A DNA stretch of 64,000 bases from Trifolium pratense (Eukaryota; Streptophyta; Magnoliopsida; Fabales; Fabaceae), in assembly GCF_020283565.1 (NCBI RefSeq), contig NC_060059.1:937501-1001500 (forward strand), in the 5' to 3' direction. The translations under genes and the position numbers were made by a program. The notes under the pieces are model-generated. The model was not told where the DNA came from, ran no database searches, and saw only the letters and a list, made by a program, of their open reading frames with translations. Of the stretch, positions 33,249 through 46,432 are shown in pieces; the stretch's first letter is position 1; each line of letters begins with the position of its first letter.

Positions 33249-35367
33249 CGTGAGTTATCTTCATGTTCTGACACATTTGGATTTCAGTTGTCTGATTATT
33301 TGATTAATAAAAACATAGCTAACTATTCAATCAAATGACATATTTGCTTTCCTTAATTTATTTGATTAATACTTAAAATTTTAAGATGAACATTCAATAT
33401 AATGTGGTCATTATAAATAAGTATTAAAATATTCTAAAATAACTTATCATTCAAGTTAAACTTTTAATATATATTTTAATTTGATTTGTTATATTTCACA
33501 AAATTGTTCAAGCATTGCACAAAATACTGCATAGTTTTATTTTAGAACAATTTGCACTTCTGAGCCCCTAAATCTGTTTACACAACATGGCAGCCATGCT
33601 ACGTAATGAAATTGGATGGTACGATGATGAGGAGAACAGTGCCGACAATTTATCCATGCGATTGGCCAATGATGCTACTTTTGTGCGAGCTGCTTTCAGC
33701 AACAGACTTTCCATATTTATACAGGACATTGCTGCAGTTATTGTTGCTTTTCTCATTGGTGTTTTGCTGCACTGGAGAATAGCTCTTGTGGCATTAGCAA
33801 CACTTCCAGTTCTCTGTGTTTCTGCTATTGCCCAGGTATGCATTTGCTCTTTTGGTTTTGCCGTGTAATATGCTCTAGTGGTTGGTTTGAACTTTTATTT
33901 CTTTATCCCTCTAGCAAAATTCAGTGATTTTGAAATTCATTTTCATTTACGGGAATTCTCATTTATGTTGATTTGTGTTCATTGTTTACTATCAAATCAA
34001 TCACTAAAAACTATTGGACCTGCTGTTGCTAAATATGTGAATGACTTAACAAGGCTGGCATAGCATAATGAATTTGTTGATTTGCTTTTATCATATGCAT
34101 AATGCACGTGCTAAGGCAGTTTCCTTTAATGTTGCAGAAATTGTGGCTTGCTGGTTTTTCAAGGGGAATACAGGAAATGCACCGAAAGGCATCTTTGGTT
34201 CTTGAAGATGCAGTTAGAAATATTTACACCGTTGTTGCATTTTGTGCTGGTAACAAGGTTATGGAACTCTACAGGCTGCAGTTAAATAAAATATTTAAGC
34301 AGAGCTTTCTTCATGGGTTGGCCATTGGTTTTGCATTTGGCTTTTCACAGTTTCTACTTTTTGCTTGTAATGCCCTTCTACTCTGGTACACTGCAATATG
34401 TATAAAAAACAGTTATGTAGCTGCACCTACTGCCCTCAAGGAGTACATTGTTTTTTCATTTGCTACATTTGCACTTGTGGAGCCTTTTGGATTGGCTCCT
34501 TACATACTCAAGCGACGTAAATCTCTCATTTCAGTGTTTGAAATTATAGACCGGGTGCCTAAAATTGATCCTGATGATAACTCAGCCTTGAAGCCACCTA
34601 ATGTATATGGAAGCATCGAGTTGAAAAATGTTGATTTTTGTTATCCTACTCGGCCAGAAGTGCTGGTATTAAGCAATTTCAGTCTCAAAGTCAGTGGAGG
34701 CCAAACAATTGCTGTTGTGGGAGTTTCAGGGTCAGGGAAGAGTACTATAATATCTTTGATGGAGAGATATTACGATCCAGTTGCTGGCCAAGTTTTACTG
34801 GATGGGAGGGATTTAAAACTGTATAATCTGAAATGGCTCAGGAGCCACCTTGGTCTGGTTCAGCAGGAACCAGTTATCTTCTCAACAACCATAAGGGAAA
34901 ACATCATATATGCTAGACATAATGCCAGTGAAGCTGAAATGAAAGAGGCCGCAAGAATAGCTAATGCTCATCATTTCATCAGTAGCCTGCCTCATGGTTA
35001 TGACACTCATGTTGGAATGAGAGGTGTTGACTTAACTCCAGGACAGAAACAGAGAATTGCAATTGCTAGGGTAGTGCTGAAAAATGCACCTATCTTGTTG
35101 TTGGATGAAGCTAGCTCATCAATTGAATCAGAGTCAAGCCGAGTAGTGCAAGAGGCTCTAGACACTCTGATAATGGGAAACAAGACCACTATTTTAATAG
35201 CTCACAGGGCTGCCATGATGAGGCATGTGGACAATATAGTTGTACTTAATGGAGGACGGATAGTGGAAGAGGGGACCCATGATTCATTGATGGCTAAGAA
35301 TGGTCTGTATGTCCGATTAATGCAACCTCATTTTGGTAAAGGTTTGCGTCAGCATCGGCTTGTTTAG
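27162..35367 (+). CDS. ABCB20: ABCB-type full-size ABC transporter (ABCB20/ABCB6 clade)
   Basis: Eleven exons encode 1398 aa: 27162-27533, 29331-29385, 29470-29645, 29741-29941, 30611-30870, 30946-31256, 31358-31578, 31697-32037, 32319-33106, 33594-33835, 34138-35367. All junctions are GT-AG and keep frame. The length and the N-terminus (MMGSRGLFGWSPPH) match the ABCB6/ABCB20 pair, plasma-membrane auxin exporters in Arabidopsis. The order is TMD1, NBD1 (Walker A from G437), a long Ser/Pro-rich linker in exon 9, TMD2, NBD2 (Walker A from G1184). NBD2 is canonical (LTPGQ from 1288, IAHR), but NBD1 has LTEEQ (540-544) for the signature and Arg596 where the H-loop His is expected. Both Walker B motifs read LLLDE. 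Intron 1 is 1.8 kb. The gene converges with PPL1. Confidence 0.96.
29108..29165. repeat. Legume LTR-like fragment in ABCB intron 1
   Basis: AAAGCCTAACTCAACCTCAC and AAAGCCGGTCTTGTAAGGAT belong to the same remembered legume repeat as the piece at 20222. It is short and truncated. Confidence 0.4.
33208..33245 (+). repeat. (CT)n microsatellite in ABCB intron 9
   Basis: About 19 perfect CT units occur within the intron 33107-33593. Confidence 0.95.
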
Positions 35368-36451
35368 AGTTTGGAGCATATGATGTGAGTAATTGCAACT
35401 AATATTGGTTCACGAGAATTGTTTCATGTCCTGCTTGAGTTGAATCTCTGATGATTGTTGCGCTTGATGAAAGTTCTAATGTCAGGTGGAGGTTCATGTA
35501 TAGCAAGAATGGGAATGATCAAGCTTGGGCTAGCACACGGCATTTATAGGCATAGGAAGAGGATACAGTAGCAGGAACTGTGCAGATTTAAAGATAGGAA
35601 TTTGGAGTTTGGTTGGTTTGAGGATTTGGGTTGTGGATGCTGAATTCTTTCGGAGACAAGCAGTTTAGACTTTAGACTAACCTATTGTCTCCATGGTATA
35701 TTATTGATTTGTTGTACAATGATAAGGTGGTATTAACACAAATTCAGCTGTTGTGACTCTTTTACTAGACTTACTTTTCACTCAACGTCTCAAGTGTGGA
35801 TGATGAATTTGTGAACTTATTCATTAATGTATTTTTTGTATTTGTGAAAATTGTTGAAAATACAGTTCAAAAGTTGTAAGCTCTGTACATAATTAGCTAT
35901 AGTTTAGAGGCATCACATCCAATGCTTGAATTGCAAGAGTCACAAGTTTTTCTGTTGTTGGAGGAGGTGGGGGTCTTTTGTAATAGATGCAAATTTCCAC
36001 ATGTATTTTGCCGAAAACAAACACTTTTTGTTTTATTAAATTTCAATTTTGTTTTCAACTTATCTGCTTATATATTAACATATGAAACTAAGCTAAGAGA
36101 ATCACATTGCATTATTATCCTAGGAAGAAATGGGAGCTTTACAAGCACTAATGACCTGATTAACCTTAACATCTAATTTATCATCAGGTATTAACGTTTC
36201 TTTGATGAGTTTTAGCTCATGACTTTGATGGCAACCTTCTGTAATTCTCAGCGATTGATAAAGTTTCTTATATACACATGCAATTTATGTGTCGAAGTGG
36301 AGACCTCTGTATGACATACAGAAACCGAAAGAAATTTGGTATTTGTATGATATAAACGATAGATGATATCATTCACTTGCAAAAATTTACATATATTTCA
36401 ATCTTGATATGTAGGCTAGTTGGAACATGTCTTGTTTGATCCTGTAACATT
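35368..36451. other. Shared 3' region of convergent ABCB and PPL1 genes
   Basis: There is no coding signal. The two stop codons face each other across 1.08 kb, so this holds both 3' UTRs. Confidence 0.6.
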
Positions 36452-38613
36452 TCAAATGTCAAAGATCCTAAAGGAGTCTGCTACCACTTTAAGCTGATTT
36501 CGTACTTTTTTCCATCGCCTTTCATTGGCTCCTACAATTAATGTGTAGGACCTTCCTGTACAAAGTGAATGTTAGTTTGCATTAGGAGTTAGAACCATAA
36601 CATCATGCCATTGTATAGAACCAACTTCAATTGCTTGTCTTCTATCATGAGTGAGCTTATGTAGATACCTTTTACTATTATTATGATTATGATTATATGA
36701 AATCTAGCATTATTATATTACTGAGCTTTTGCAGTTGAACTTCTGGTGCTTAAACATGAAAATCATTAGACATACTAAATATTAAGCTTTCTCTTAACCT
36801 TGGGCAAGAAGTCAAGTGCAGTCAAGTTTGGATGTTAGCAGTGATATCTGTTTTTATGACACTGAAGTCACATAATTTGAAGGAAATTGGCTTCATTTGA
36901 ATAATTAGTCTTCTCAAAGTTGTCTCTTTGTCTGGCTTACACATTTTTAGTTAATTTAATACCAATGTCACTTGTAATAATTTTTCTAACAGGACAGAGA
37001 AGTATGCGATTTGGTTTGAGAGAACATTTATGTGGATATCACACCGAGATTGGAGATGGTAGATTACTTACCATTTCCTATGGCAAGTGTTGCAAAGGAG
37101 GCACTACCCCAACCTCGTGATGCAAGTACATACTCAACTGTATAGTAATGTTTTCCATCTATCGTCCGCTGCATTTAGAATTCAGAAATATTTGTTTGTC
37201 AATTTGCATCTACCATCTAAACCTAAGATAATGTTATGAAAAAGTAAAATGGAGAAGAAATAAAATGAGAAGACACCTCCTGCATGTCATATATTGTTGA
37301 TCTTTGGTTTGGTGCAGTATATCTATATTTCACCAAATCAGTTACAACCTGTTGAAGATACAAATTTGTTAGGTATAACTGTATAAGTATAAACTAAGCT
37401 CCATAACAATAAAACAAAATCTACATCATAATCACCTCTTCCATTGGTCCCAAATCTCTGATATCATTCTTCTCAGTTGGTATGAATCTTACCCTTACAT
37501 TTTGTAACTGTAGATATCTGTCTTTGAATGCAGAATCATGAGCCCTGAAGTCAAATTCCTAGGGAAAAGATCACTCGGACAAGTGACAAACTTGTAGAAA
37601 ATTATGTGGCTGTTGAAACTACTCCTCTGGCTCATATAAAGTGCTTATTAAGATTACACACACATCTTAAGAAAATTATTGAGTGTACTAATTTATATGA
37701 GAAAATGAACTTCATTTACTAGAACACTCTTATTAATGTAGTTTAGTGGAGTAGTTAGGTGAACTGAGATATAATAAAGGTATATTAGTGAATAAAAAGG
37801 TAAACAAATATTTCAAACACTACACTTAATATGAGACTGAGGGAGTAGCATTTTGTGATATCAGTGTGATTTTTACCTTCCAATCCGAGGGATAAACGTA
37901 AGAATATCCATCTGAATAATCGACAAAAGCTCGGTATCTGTCTGGTATTTCTACAAAATAAGCACTAATCGAATTTCAAAATTTCAGAAAATTGTGACTC
38001 CTCTAAGTATTACATACATATGAACAAAGATGTGATTATGATGAATACCTTCAGCAAAGAGTAAATTTGTTGATTGCAAATTTGCTGCTAATGCTCCTAT
38101 ACCCAACAGTAGAGGTCTTCTTTGGCAGTGTCCTAATAATTAAAAAGAAAAACTATAAAAATGATACAATTCCCTATAAATGCATCTGTTTCATGTTACA
38201 TACTTATTATATGTAAGTAAATTTGGAGAGTCAAAATTCAGATCAAGATTTGATAAAGGTAAAATACTTCTGATAGGTTAAGCTTGATAATAGTAGTTTT
38301 TTGGCTGCATTTCACATTGGACATTCATTCATTCATTCATTCAGTTTATGCTCTTACTTTCTGTACTAGAAGTTGTTTCCATTGCACAAGAGACATTGTT
38401 AGAAGATGAAGTTGCAACGTTCCGAAGCAAATGATTCGAATGTGGCAAGTTTAGCTGAAACAGCTCACAGTTTCAAGTACATAAGCTAAAATGTATAAAG
38501 AACATGGACATGGTATGAATGTAATGAAAAGAAGAAAAATATATATATGATGAACTGACCTTATGAGATAAGTAGGGGGAAGTCCAAGTAAAAGAACAGG
38601 AAGAGAGTACCAT
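36452..38613 (-). CDS. PPL1: PsbP-like protein 1 (chloroplast thylakoid lumen)
   Basis: Eight short exons on the minus strand encode 234 aa: 38613-38560, 38454-38358, 38132-38049, 37950-37877, 37558-37436, 37348-37277, 37168-37072, 36555-36452. All introns are GT-AG and in phase. None of the exons is long, so simple ORF scans miss the gene. The transit region is Ser/Asn-rich and followed by a twin-arginine lumenal signal (R55-R56, then PLLLGIGALAA). The PsbP-type domain follows: IPDRYRAFVDYSDGYSYVYP, EFDFRAHDSAFKDRYLQLQN, VRVRFIPTEKNDI, KHYYTVEYVLASRG and YTLIVGANERRWKK. The motifs match what I remember of Arabidopsis PPL1 (230 aa), which is linked to repair of photodamaged photosystem II. 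It sits tail to tail with the ABCB gene. Confidence 0.93.
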
Positions 38614-39508
38614 AGTGGTGAAGAGTGGTTTAGAGCTTCAAGTTTTGAGATGGAATGAAATAGTAGCTGGATAGTGAGTAGAATTTAGACCATGTGATGT
38701 GGCTAGGAGCTTGTGGTTATGTGACAATGAAACTTGTTTTTCATCTTTGGTTTTATTATTTATTTGACATTAAATTGGATAATGTCATCTTATTCATTAT
38801 TCTGCTAGTTTTTTTTTTTTTTTTGGATTTTAGTTAATTATTTTTCTTTCCAAAGTTGCTAGATATTTAGAGTTGTTTAGAGAAATTGGGCCTGGCCCAA
38901 CTTATTCAGAGAACAACTTTATCCACCCCCGTTTAGTAATAACATTTCGGAAATACACATTCGGATGAAAAAAACAAATTGTTTCTTTTACGGATGTATA
39001 AAAAACAAATATTGTACAAGGAGGTTATGGTGAAAAATATAAAATCGGCAATCATATAAATTTGTGCAATTTTTTTTTTGGTCCGAATACAAAATGATAA
39101 ATACCACTTAAAACTTACGCACACAACCGTAAGATTTGGCGGTCAACATTGTGCAATATATGTCCATTATTTGTCAAGTCTCATTGTTGATTTTAACAAC
39201 ATTATGTGAAGGGCTGTCTTAACCCTTTGATATTACCATGTAGTTGAAGCCACATCAATCATAGCCACATAAACAAGAGCTAAATATAGTAATGAGGTGA
39301 CAAACTCTTAGGCTGCATAACCTGATAGTCTTACCCGGAAACAATTGAATTAGACCGTTTCTTTAGCTAATAAATTTGTTTTTTAAACACAAAACAACAA
39401 CTAGTTCTAACTGTTTATTTTCACTCTTAACAAAATTATAAGAAAATTAACAAGAAGAACAAAAGCTTCTGTATGTTCATATTGATTGATTGATTATTTA
39501 GTTAATTA
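38614..39508. other. Intergenic region between PPL1 and TIP
   Basis: This holds two divergent promoters (PPL1 on minus, TIP on plus). A poly-T run lies at about 38812-38824. Nothing else is recognised. Confidence 0.5.
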
Positions 39509-41182
39509 ATGGCAATATACAGAATAGCAATTGGGTCTCCTAGAGAGGCTAGTAATCCTGCTGCCATTAGAGCTGCTTTTGCAGAATTCTTCTCTATGAT
39601 CATTTTTGTTTTTGCTGGCCAAGGCTCTGGGATGGCTTACAGTGAGCAATCTATAATGCACTTTCTAACACTTCTTTTTAGTCTTCATTCATTTTTTTCG
39701 GTGAAATTCGTGTGGAACCGACTATTTTGGAATTCGATCTCATATAAAGTGTTGAGATCTACAAATATTTCACTCAATAAAAAAAGATTGTTGAATTAGA
39801 TAGTTTATTGCAAGACCTTCACTAATTTCTTTCGAGTTGTGTTAATTTGACACACAAATTTTACATTAATTTGGGTGCTTAACGCGGTTCATATATGTTA
39901 AAATTACGTTAAGTTGATAGTTACTGAATGTAATAAAGCGTGCAATTCATTAATCAACTTAACACAATTAACCACAATTTTGAAGATCACTAACAACAAA
40001 TTTTAAGTGTATATTCGAATACAAATCATGGTTAATGAATATCGTGTATATTTGAACACAATTTAAATAACTGATAGATAGATATATGTATATTTGAATG
40101 CATGAAATTAATTAACTATACATATTTAGACAGCATCAACCATCTAAGTTGATGTCGAAATTTGATGTAAATGTCGTGTCAAATATCATTTGTCTTAGTA
40201 TTTTTCCTTGTAATTAATACTAAGCATTGTTGAGAATTTTAAGATAAGATTGTTGGATATTGTGGCAGGCAAACTTACAAACAATGGAGGTGCAACTCCT
40301 GAAGGTCTCATAGTTGCATCATTATCTCATGCATTTGCCCTATTTGTGGCTGTTTCTGTTGGTGCAAACATTTCTGGTGGTCATGTGAACCCTGCAGTCA
40401 CATTTGGTGCTTTCATTGGAGGAAACATCACCTTCTTGAGAAGTATTTTGTATTGGATTGCACAGTTACTTGGTTCAGTTGTTGCTTGCATTCTTCTCAA
40501 TTCCTGCACTGGTGGAATGGTAACTAAATCAATAATCTACACATATACATTCATCACCTAATTTAAAAAATATGTTTAAATGCATTTTTAGTCCCTATAT
40601 TTTAACTGAATCGCAATTTTACTCCGTCCATATACATCCAACACAACACTGACAAACTAACACTGATAATAGTTTAAGAAAATAAAGTAATTGAATGTGT
40701 CTGAATGTGTCAGTGTCGGACATAAACAATGAACACAACTTTAATATAAAGTGTCGATGCTACATAGATTATTGACGCTCATGTTTTTGTCTGCATTATA
40801 CATGCAGGAAACATCAGCTTTCTCACTATCCTCTGGTGTGTCTGTGTGGAATGCATTAGTTTTTGAGATTGTGATGACATTTGGATTGGTATATACAGTT
40901 TATGCAACAGCAATAGACCCAAAAAAAGGGAATGTTGGTGTTATAGCACCACTAGCAATTGGTTGTATTGTAGGTGCAAATATCTTAGTTGGTGGTGTAT
41001 TTGATGGTGCATCAATGAACCCTGCAGTGTCATTTGGGCCTGCTGTGGTTAGTAGGACATGGACACATCATTGGGTCTATTGGGTTGGCCCATTTATTGG
41101 TTCAGCTGCTGCTGCCATTCTCTATGATAATATCTTTATTGCTGATGATGCTCATGAACCCCTTTCAAATAGTGACTTCTAG
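39509..41182 (+). CDS. TIP1;3: Tonoplast intrinsic protein, TIP1 type (aquaporin)
   Basis: Three exons (39509-39641, 40269-40519, 40808-41182) encode 252 aa, the normal TIP length. Exon 1 ends after TAC A with a GTGAGC donor. The protein forms water (and often urea or glycerol) channels in the vacuolar membrane. Six membrane spans are expected. The two pore motifs are intact: [11 protein letters not shown] in exon 2 and [11 protein letters not shown] in exon 3. [20 protein letters not shown] and [20 protein letters not shown] are TIP1 hallmarks. The combination [18 protein letters not shown] with METSAFSLS is closest, from memory, to Arabidopsis TIP1;3, a pollen isoform. The subgroup number is inferred. 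Exon 3 starts with GAA from a GCAG acceptor. Confidence 0.93.
40600..40770. repeat. GTGTCAGTGTC-type dispersed repeat, copy 1 (TIP intron 2)
   Basis: AACACTGACA, AATGTGTCTG, GTGTCAGTGTCGGACAT and TTATATAAAG-like words are shared with segments at 44430 and 51040. Ends are undefined. Confidence 0.4.
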
Positions 41183-42364
41183 AATTTTTTATTTATTTTT
41201 TATTGGATGTAATATTTCTTTTCTTTATTTGACAAATTATTGGATGTAATCTTGATTCTTGTCCTCTTCATATTGTGGAGTGAATAAAATCAACCAATGT
41301 AGTGTACATGTAGTGTGCATAATTGAATATGCATGTATGTGGCATGTTTTCATGATACCATCCACATCACATGTACATGAAGTGAACCATGCATTAACCA
41401 TATGGCACAAGAAGATTTATCAGGACCAAGTAAGAGGAGTAACCATCTTCCACTAAAAACAAAATGTTAGTTTGATTATCATTAATTCAAAAGACCAACA
41501 AGATCAACAAGCTATATAGGTTAATTTATTATTAGAAATTTGGAAGCACTACTAGCAATTCTTGCACTTGGAATTTGAGAGTTACATAAGAGTAATGAAA
41601 TTAAAATTAGGATGTTATACAATAATTTTAAAATTTTATGTAAAAAATTATAAAGAGTTTATTTGTACACATGATGTTAATTTGATTGACTAAATTATTT
41701 GATTTGCACATAGCCAAGGAAGTCATTTGCTCCAAAAATTGAACCATCGAAAGATTAATAATATGAATGCACTCCGCAAGAAATAAAATCTAATAGGTGC
41801 TTGGTCTTGGAGTTCATTATCTCCATCAACAAGTTTGAAACAAATGTTTGCTTTGTCATAAGTTTTTTATATTTAATTATTTACTTTGAGTAAAATTTCC
41901 CTTCATGCTGTAGGAATTAGCATAAGACAAATAATACCCAAATTTTTGTATGGTAAACTACGTCAGTTTAGGTTAATATTAAGAGTACTTGGCCGGTTGA
42001 AACGTCCACTTTTTCTTGCCAAATTATTTATATTAAATATATGATTATATGTTATAAAAAACTATATATGATTAAGTCCAAGTTTACAAGTCACACTTAT
42101 TTATAATTTTCCTTCCCTGGAATTGGTCTAATTTGACCATGTATTGTTTATTTTATTTTATTAAAGTTGTCTTAAATGACATGACATAGATATACATGTT
42201 TCAAATATAACAACTGCAATATCTCCAACACTTATCTGCAATATTTTCCTTTCATAAATATATATTGATTAATTGATGGGATTGAAAATCATTTGTACTA
42301 GTATTTTCATTTTTGGCCTTCCCACTTTGATAATATTTTCATGTTGTGGAGTCCACAATATCAA
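41183..42364. other. Intergenic region downstream of TIP
   Basis: It contains the TIP 3' UTR. No gene or recognisable repeat is seen before the foldback element at 42374. Confidence 0.5.
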
Positions 42365-42373
42365 ATCAAATTA

Positions 42374-43194
42374 GGCTTAAATGCAATTTTACCCCGTGTT
42401 TTGAAAAATGCGGAATTTTACCCTCCTATTTTAAAATGCGAAATTTTACCTCCCCCTATTTTATAATTTGTTGGATTTTGCCCCCCACCAAAATTCTGCA
42501 CAAAATCTGCTTCTGAGCCTTAAGTTCAAAGCTTCGCACAGAACTCAATTTGGATCAATAATTCACAAAACTGATACCGAAACGACCGTAATCGAGTTAG
42601 CTTTCCACAGAATCAAACCCAACTAAATTTGGAGTTATAGAGAGAGATTAATTACCGTTTTAGTGAAGGTCTGTCCAATTAATTATTCTGCAAAAATCTA
42701 CTTGTGACCTTCAAATTCAACATCGTCTACCGAACGCATGGTAACTCCAAATTCGACTAAATTGAAATGCCAACAAGGGTAATTTCTTTAGCTTTCCATA
42801 CATGTAAATAGTATTAAAAAATGAGCTACAGGGTGAGAGGCATGACGAAAATACCAGTAGTAGTTTCATACGATAATTAATTTGAACATACCTTCACTAA
42901 AACGGTAATTAATCTCTTTCTGTAACTCCAAATTTGGTGGAGTTTTATTCTGTGGAAAACTAACTCGATTTAGGTTGTTTCGGAACCAGTTTGGTGAATT
43001 ATTGATCCAAATTGAGTTCTGTGCGAAGCTTTGAACTTGAGGCTCAAAAACAGATTTTGTGCAGAATTTTGGTGGGGGGGGGGGGGGCAAAATCCAACAA
43101 ATTATAAAATAGGGGGTAAAATTCCGCATTTTAAAATAGGGGAGATAAAATTTCGCATTTTTCAAAACAGGGGAGGTAAAACTGCATTTAAGCC
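42374..43194. mobile_element. MULE-like foldback element, 821 bp, 9-bp target duplication
   Basis: Inverted arms of about 300 bases (42374-42682 and 42886-43194) start GGCTTAAATGCAATTTTACC and end in its near complement. The direct repeat ATCAAATTA flanks the element at 42365-42373 and 43195-43203. A 9-bp duplication with long terminal inverted repeats is the signature of Mutator-like elements. There is no transposase, so it is non-autonomous. The right arm carries a 14-G run at 43074-43087. Confidence 0.88.
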
Positions 43195-43548
43195 ATCAAA
43201 TTAATAAATATTCAAACATATGTCATTGTAATTAATATCTCTTGTCCAAAAATATACTCAGTCTCATCAAAATATAAAAATTCAAATAGAGTTGGCTCAT
43301 AGTCCATACTACAAAATTGAATTCAACAGGAAAAATAAACCAAGACCAACAGATATAGATCGTAAGGTGGAACATGAGTATAAATAATATCCACAAGTCC
43401 ATAACACAAATTAGACCAACATCAATTTTTAATATCTTTTCTTTATAAACAACTATGGCAGTGTTATCTGAGCCTTGAGACCTACCCTGACTTTGGTAAG
43501 TTTTGTGATCCAACTCATCTAATTCAATTCTGAAACATTAGAGGTTCA

Positions 43549-45082
43549 ATGGAAGAAAGTATAGAAGATCTGTTTAGAAATTTGCCAGATGAAATTCTAG
43601 GTTGCATAGTATCTTTTCTACCAAATGAACATGCACTTGAAACCAGCCTCATATCTACTAGGTGGAGAGACTTGTGGAACCAAATTCTTGTTAAGCATGG
43701 AACTATAGAAGATATCACTGGTATTGTTGCTCAATTTCTAACCAATTTTGATGTGTTTGATCCATTAAAGCGACCGCGCAAGCTTCAATTTCACTTTGAT
43801 GATGACAATGCACTCTTTGCAGCTATAGCAGCAAATAGTAAGCTTCTCCTTGATTTCTCTTACAAGAAGAAAAAACTTGAAAGGAAATATGAACTTGAAT
43901 TCAATCTCAATAAGCAACACTTCACCTATAATCTTGTTCCTCAAACTTTCTTAGTGAAAAGTCTATATTTGAAATCACTAAGCTATTTGACAAGTGAAGT
44001 AGCATCTTCAATTGTTTCGAATTTGGATCATCTTGAGAACTTGGTGATCACTGATTGCTGTGGATTGCAATCTTTGTTCATTGAGTCTGAATCAAAGCTT
44101 CACAAGTTAACTATCTTAGATTGCTTGCAGTTGAAGTCTCTTCATCTTAGAACTTCTAAACTTAAATCTTTTCGATATCGCGGACCTCTTCCTCGGATTT
44201 GGCCAGAATCTCATTTCAATTTGTGTCATGCCATCCTTGATTTCAGTCAAGGCCTAAGCTGCAGTGACTTGATTGCTCAAGATTTTGATGAAACACTATT
44301 AACAATAAAGAATTCTGAAGTTCTTACATTATGTGGATGGATTTTTGAGGTATGCTCTCCATAATTTCCTATTGTATCTTATTGCTGATATCATGCATAT
44401 ATCTTCTCATTAATTGTCTATCTAGCAACGACACTTCATATTGAAAGTGTGTCTAGTGTCTGACATTTGTCAATGTCTGTGTCAGTGTCCAATATTAATA
44501 TATGTGGTTAAATTTAATTATTCTATTTTCTCAAATTATTTGTCAATGTTGTTCTCATTTTTTCTCTTCTACAATTTAACACCAAAAGGGGTTCCTTGCA
44601 GGCACTGATATGGCCATCAATTTCTCCTTCAAGTGGCAGTTTTATATTCTATAAATTGAGAGAACTATGGTGGATTGACAATCATGAAAATGAAAACAGC
44701 ACCAATGCCTTAGTCTCCTTCTTGAAATTATGCCCTGCCTTGGAGCAACTTTTTGTAATGGTAGAATTTCCTATACTTAATCATAATTGAGGTTCTTGTT
44801 TTGCTATAACATTATTATTTGAAGTTTTTGACATTTTTATCCATTGATTGAATGCAGATTGATCCTAAAAGTTATTATGTTCCTAGGTCCAATTCAGGCT
44901 TAATGCAAGCAAATAAATATACAAAAATATTAGAGCAACTAAAATTGATAAAGTTTATGGGATTCACAAATCCAATGGATGAAATTTCAGTGGCAAAAAA
45001 TTTAATTCAGTTAGTCAAAGGAAAGCCTCCAAAGATAGAGACATCATGTGGGACCTATTTGGATTTAATGCTTATGCAGTGA
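43549..45082 (+). CDS. F-box protein with LRR-like region
   Basis: Three exons (43549-44349, 44602-44754, 44858-45082) encode 392 aa with phase-0 junctions. The N-terminus is an F-box (residues 8-46: LFRNLPDEILGCIVSFLP, then ALETSLISTRWRDLWNQ), which binds SKP1/ASK adaptors in SCF ubiquitin ligases. It is followed by leucine-rich, LRR-like stretches (FLVKSLYLKSLSYL, LENLVITDC, KLHKLTILDCLQLKSLHL). The C-terminus ends TYLDLMLMQ and resembles the end of F-box/FBD-type proteins, though no clean FBD motif is visible. The substrate is unknown. These genes turn over quickly in plants, and this one interrupts the otherwise conserved ABCB-PPL1-PHIP1 order. The start is the first Met after an in-frame stop region. 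Confidence 0.82.
44430..44545. repeat. GTGTCAGTGTC-type dispersed repeat, copy 2 (F-box intron 1)
   Basis: GTGTCTAGTGTCTGACA, GTCTGTGTCAGTGTCC and AAATTTAATTATTCTATTTTCT match the copy at 51040. Confidence 0.45.
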
Positions 45083-45325
45083 TTTTTCAAAGGAAGAATG
45101 ATATAATATAAATTTTAAGCATGTTGGCAGAAAAATTCGTCACTTATCCTTTGTAGTTATTTTTTATTTGTTTCTTTCTTTTCATTTTTTTTTCTTGTAG
45201 TTTTCTAGGGGAAAGTGTGTCTTATTGTCTTTTTTGTATAAAACTAGTACATCACATGAATGGACAATAGTTCAATTATTGTAATTATTGCTTGATGTCT
45301 CCTTTGTTCTTTGTCATAATTTTGT

Positions 45326-45470
45326 TTTTTTTTTAACCAAAGGGTTTAATTTGTTAGAATGAGTTTAATTTTGTAATATTTTTTTTAACCAAAGGGTTTA
45401 ATTTGTTAGAATATGAGTTTAATTTTGTAATTTTTTTTTTAACCAAAGGGTTTAATTTTGTTTTCGTTAT
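45326..45470 (+). repeat. Tandem repeat, three units of about 53 bp
   Basis: T-run plus AACCAAAGGGTTTAATTTG recurs at 45335, 45387 and 45441, with GAGTTTAATTTTGTAAT between units. It lies just beyond the F-box gene. Confidence 0.85.
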
Positions 45471-46430
45471 CATTTTTTTATACAGTATATAATTTGAATA
45501 TTTATATGTCTGTAATCATGTAACATGTGTGATTTTTTTAGAAAATGTGAGGTGAAAAATAACTTCCAATGTCTATGGGTATTATGTGAAGGCCCAAACC
45601 AATAATGCTACCTTATGGCTTTCTTGTTTGGAACATGCATATATGTTGCTCATTGTTATCATTTTTCCTTATGTATAACCTAGGCAAAAATACACCAGAA
45701 ATCCAAGATTTCATCACAAAAATTGTTTTCCTTACTATTCTTCAAATGATCAATTGTTATTTTTGTGATGAAGTTCCAAGATTTCTAGATCTTTTCGTTT
45801 CTCTCCGATGAAGAAATCCACCGGAAACCTATTGACTCATGTCATCATTCCTACGAAACGCCGAACACCTCACATTCTCATTGATTACGTTGTTGATGAT
45901 GTTGTTGATGGAGTCGAGGGAGAAGGAGGAGTCATCGATGAGTAAGAGAAGGTTGATGGAGACAATAATATTTTCCATACTTTTTTAAAGAAATTGCTTT
46001 TTGCCACTACAAAACAACAATAATAATAATATATATAATATTAGATAAATTAAATTGTATCGGTGACGTTTATCGATCACATTATCTAAGCAATGATAAA
46101 GTTTGTCAAAGTAGACTGAGAGTGGATTAAAGTGAGAGAGAGAAAGTAGTTAATAGGATTATACATCTATAAAGGACAATTTTTGTAACATTTTTTTCAT
46201 TAACTCTTCAGTTTTCACGATAAAGTGTTCTTCTAATTTGAAGTTTGACTGCAAGAAACAATTGTCCTTTCTAAGCATCGAATTTGAATCCTTCCGAACA
46301 ATCCTTCCTTAGGTATATATTCATTCATGATTTGAACTGGATCAATCGATTTTATTCATTTTAATTTATTTTTAAGAATGTATATGTGTAGGATTAAAGA
46401 TCAGTGGTTAAAAAGAAGCTGGTAATGTAT
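45471..46430. other. Intergenic region between the F-box gene and PHIP1
   Basis: No supported gene is seen. A stretch at 45780-45960 is less AT-rich and looks like decayed coding DNA, but no family is recognisable. Confidence 0.4.
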
Positions 46431-46432
46431 AA

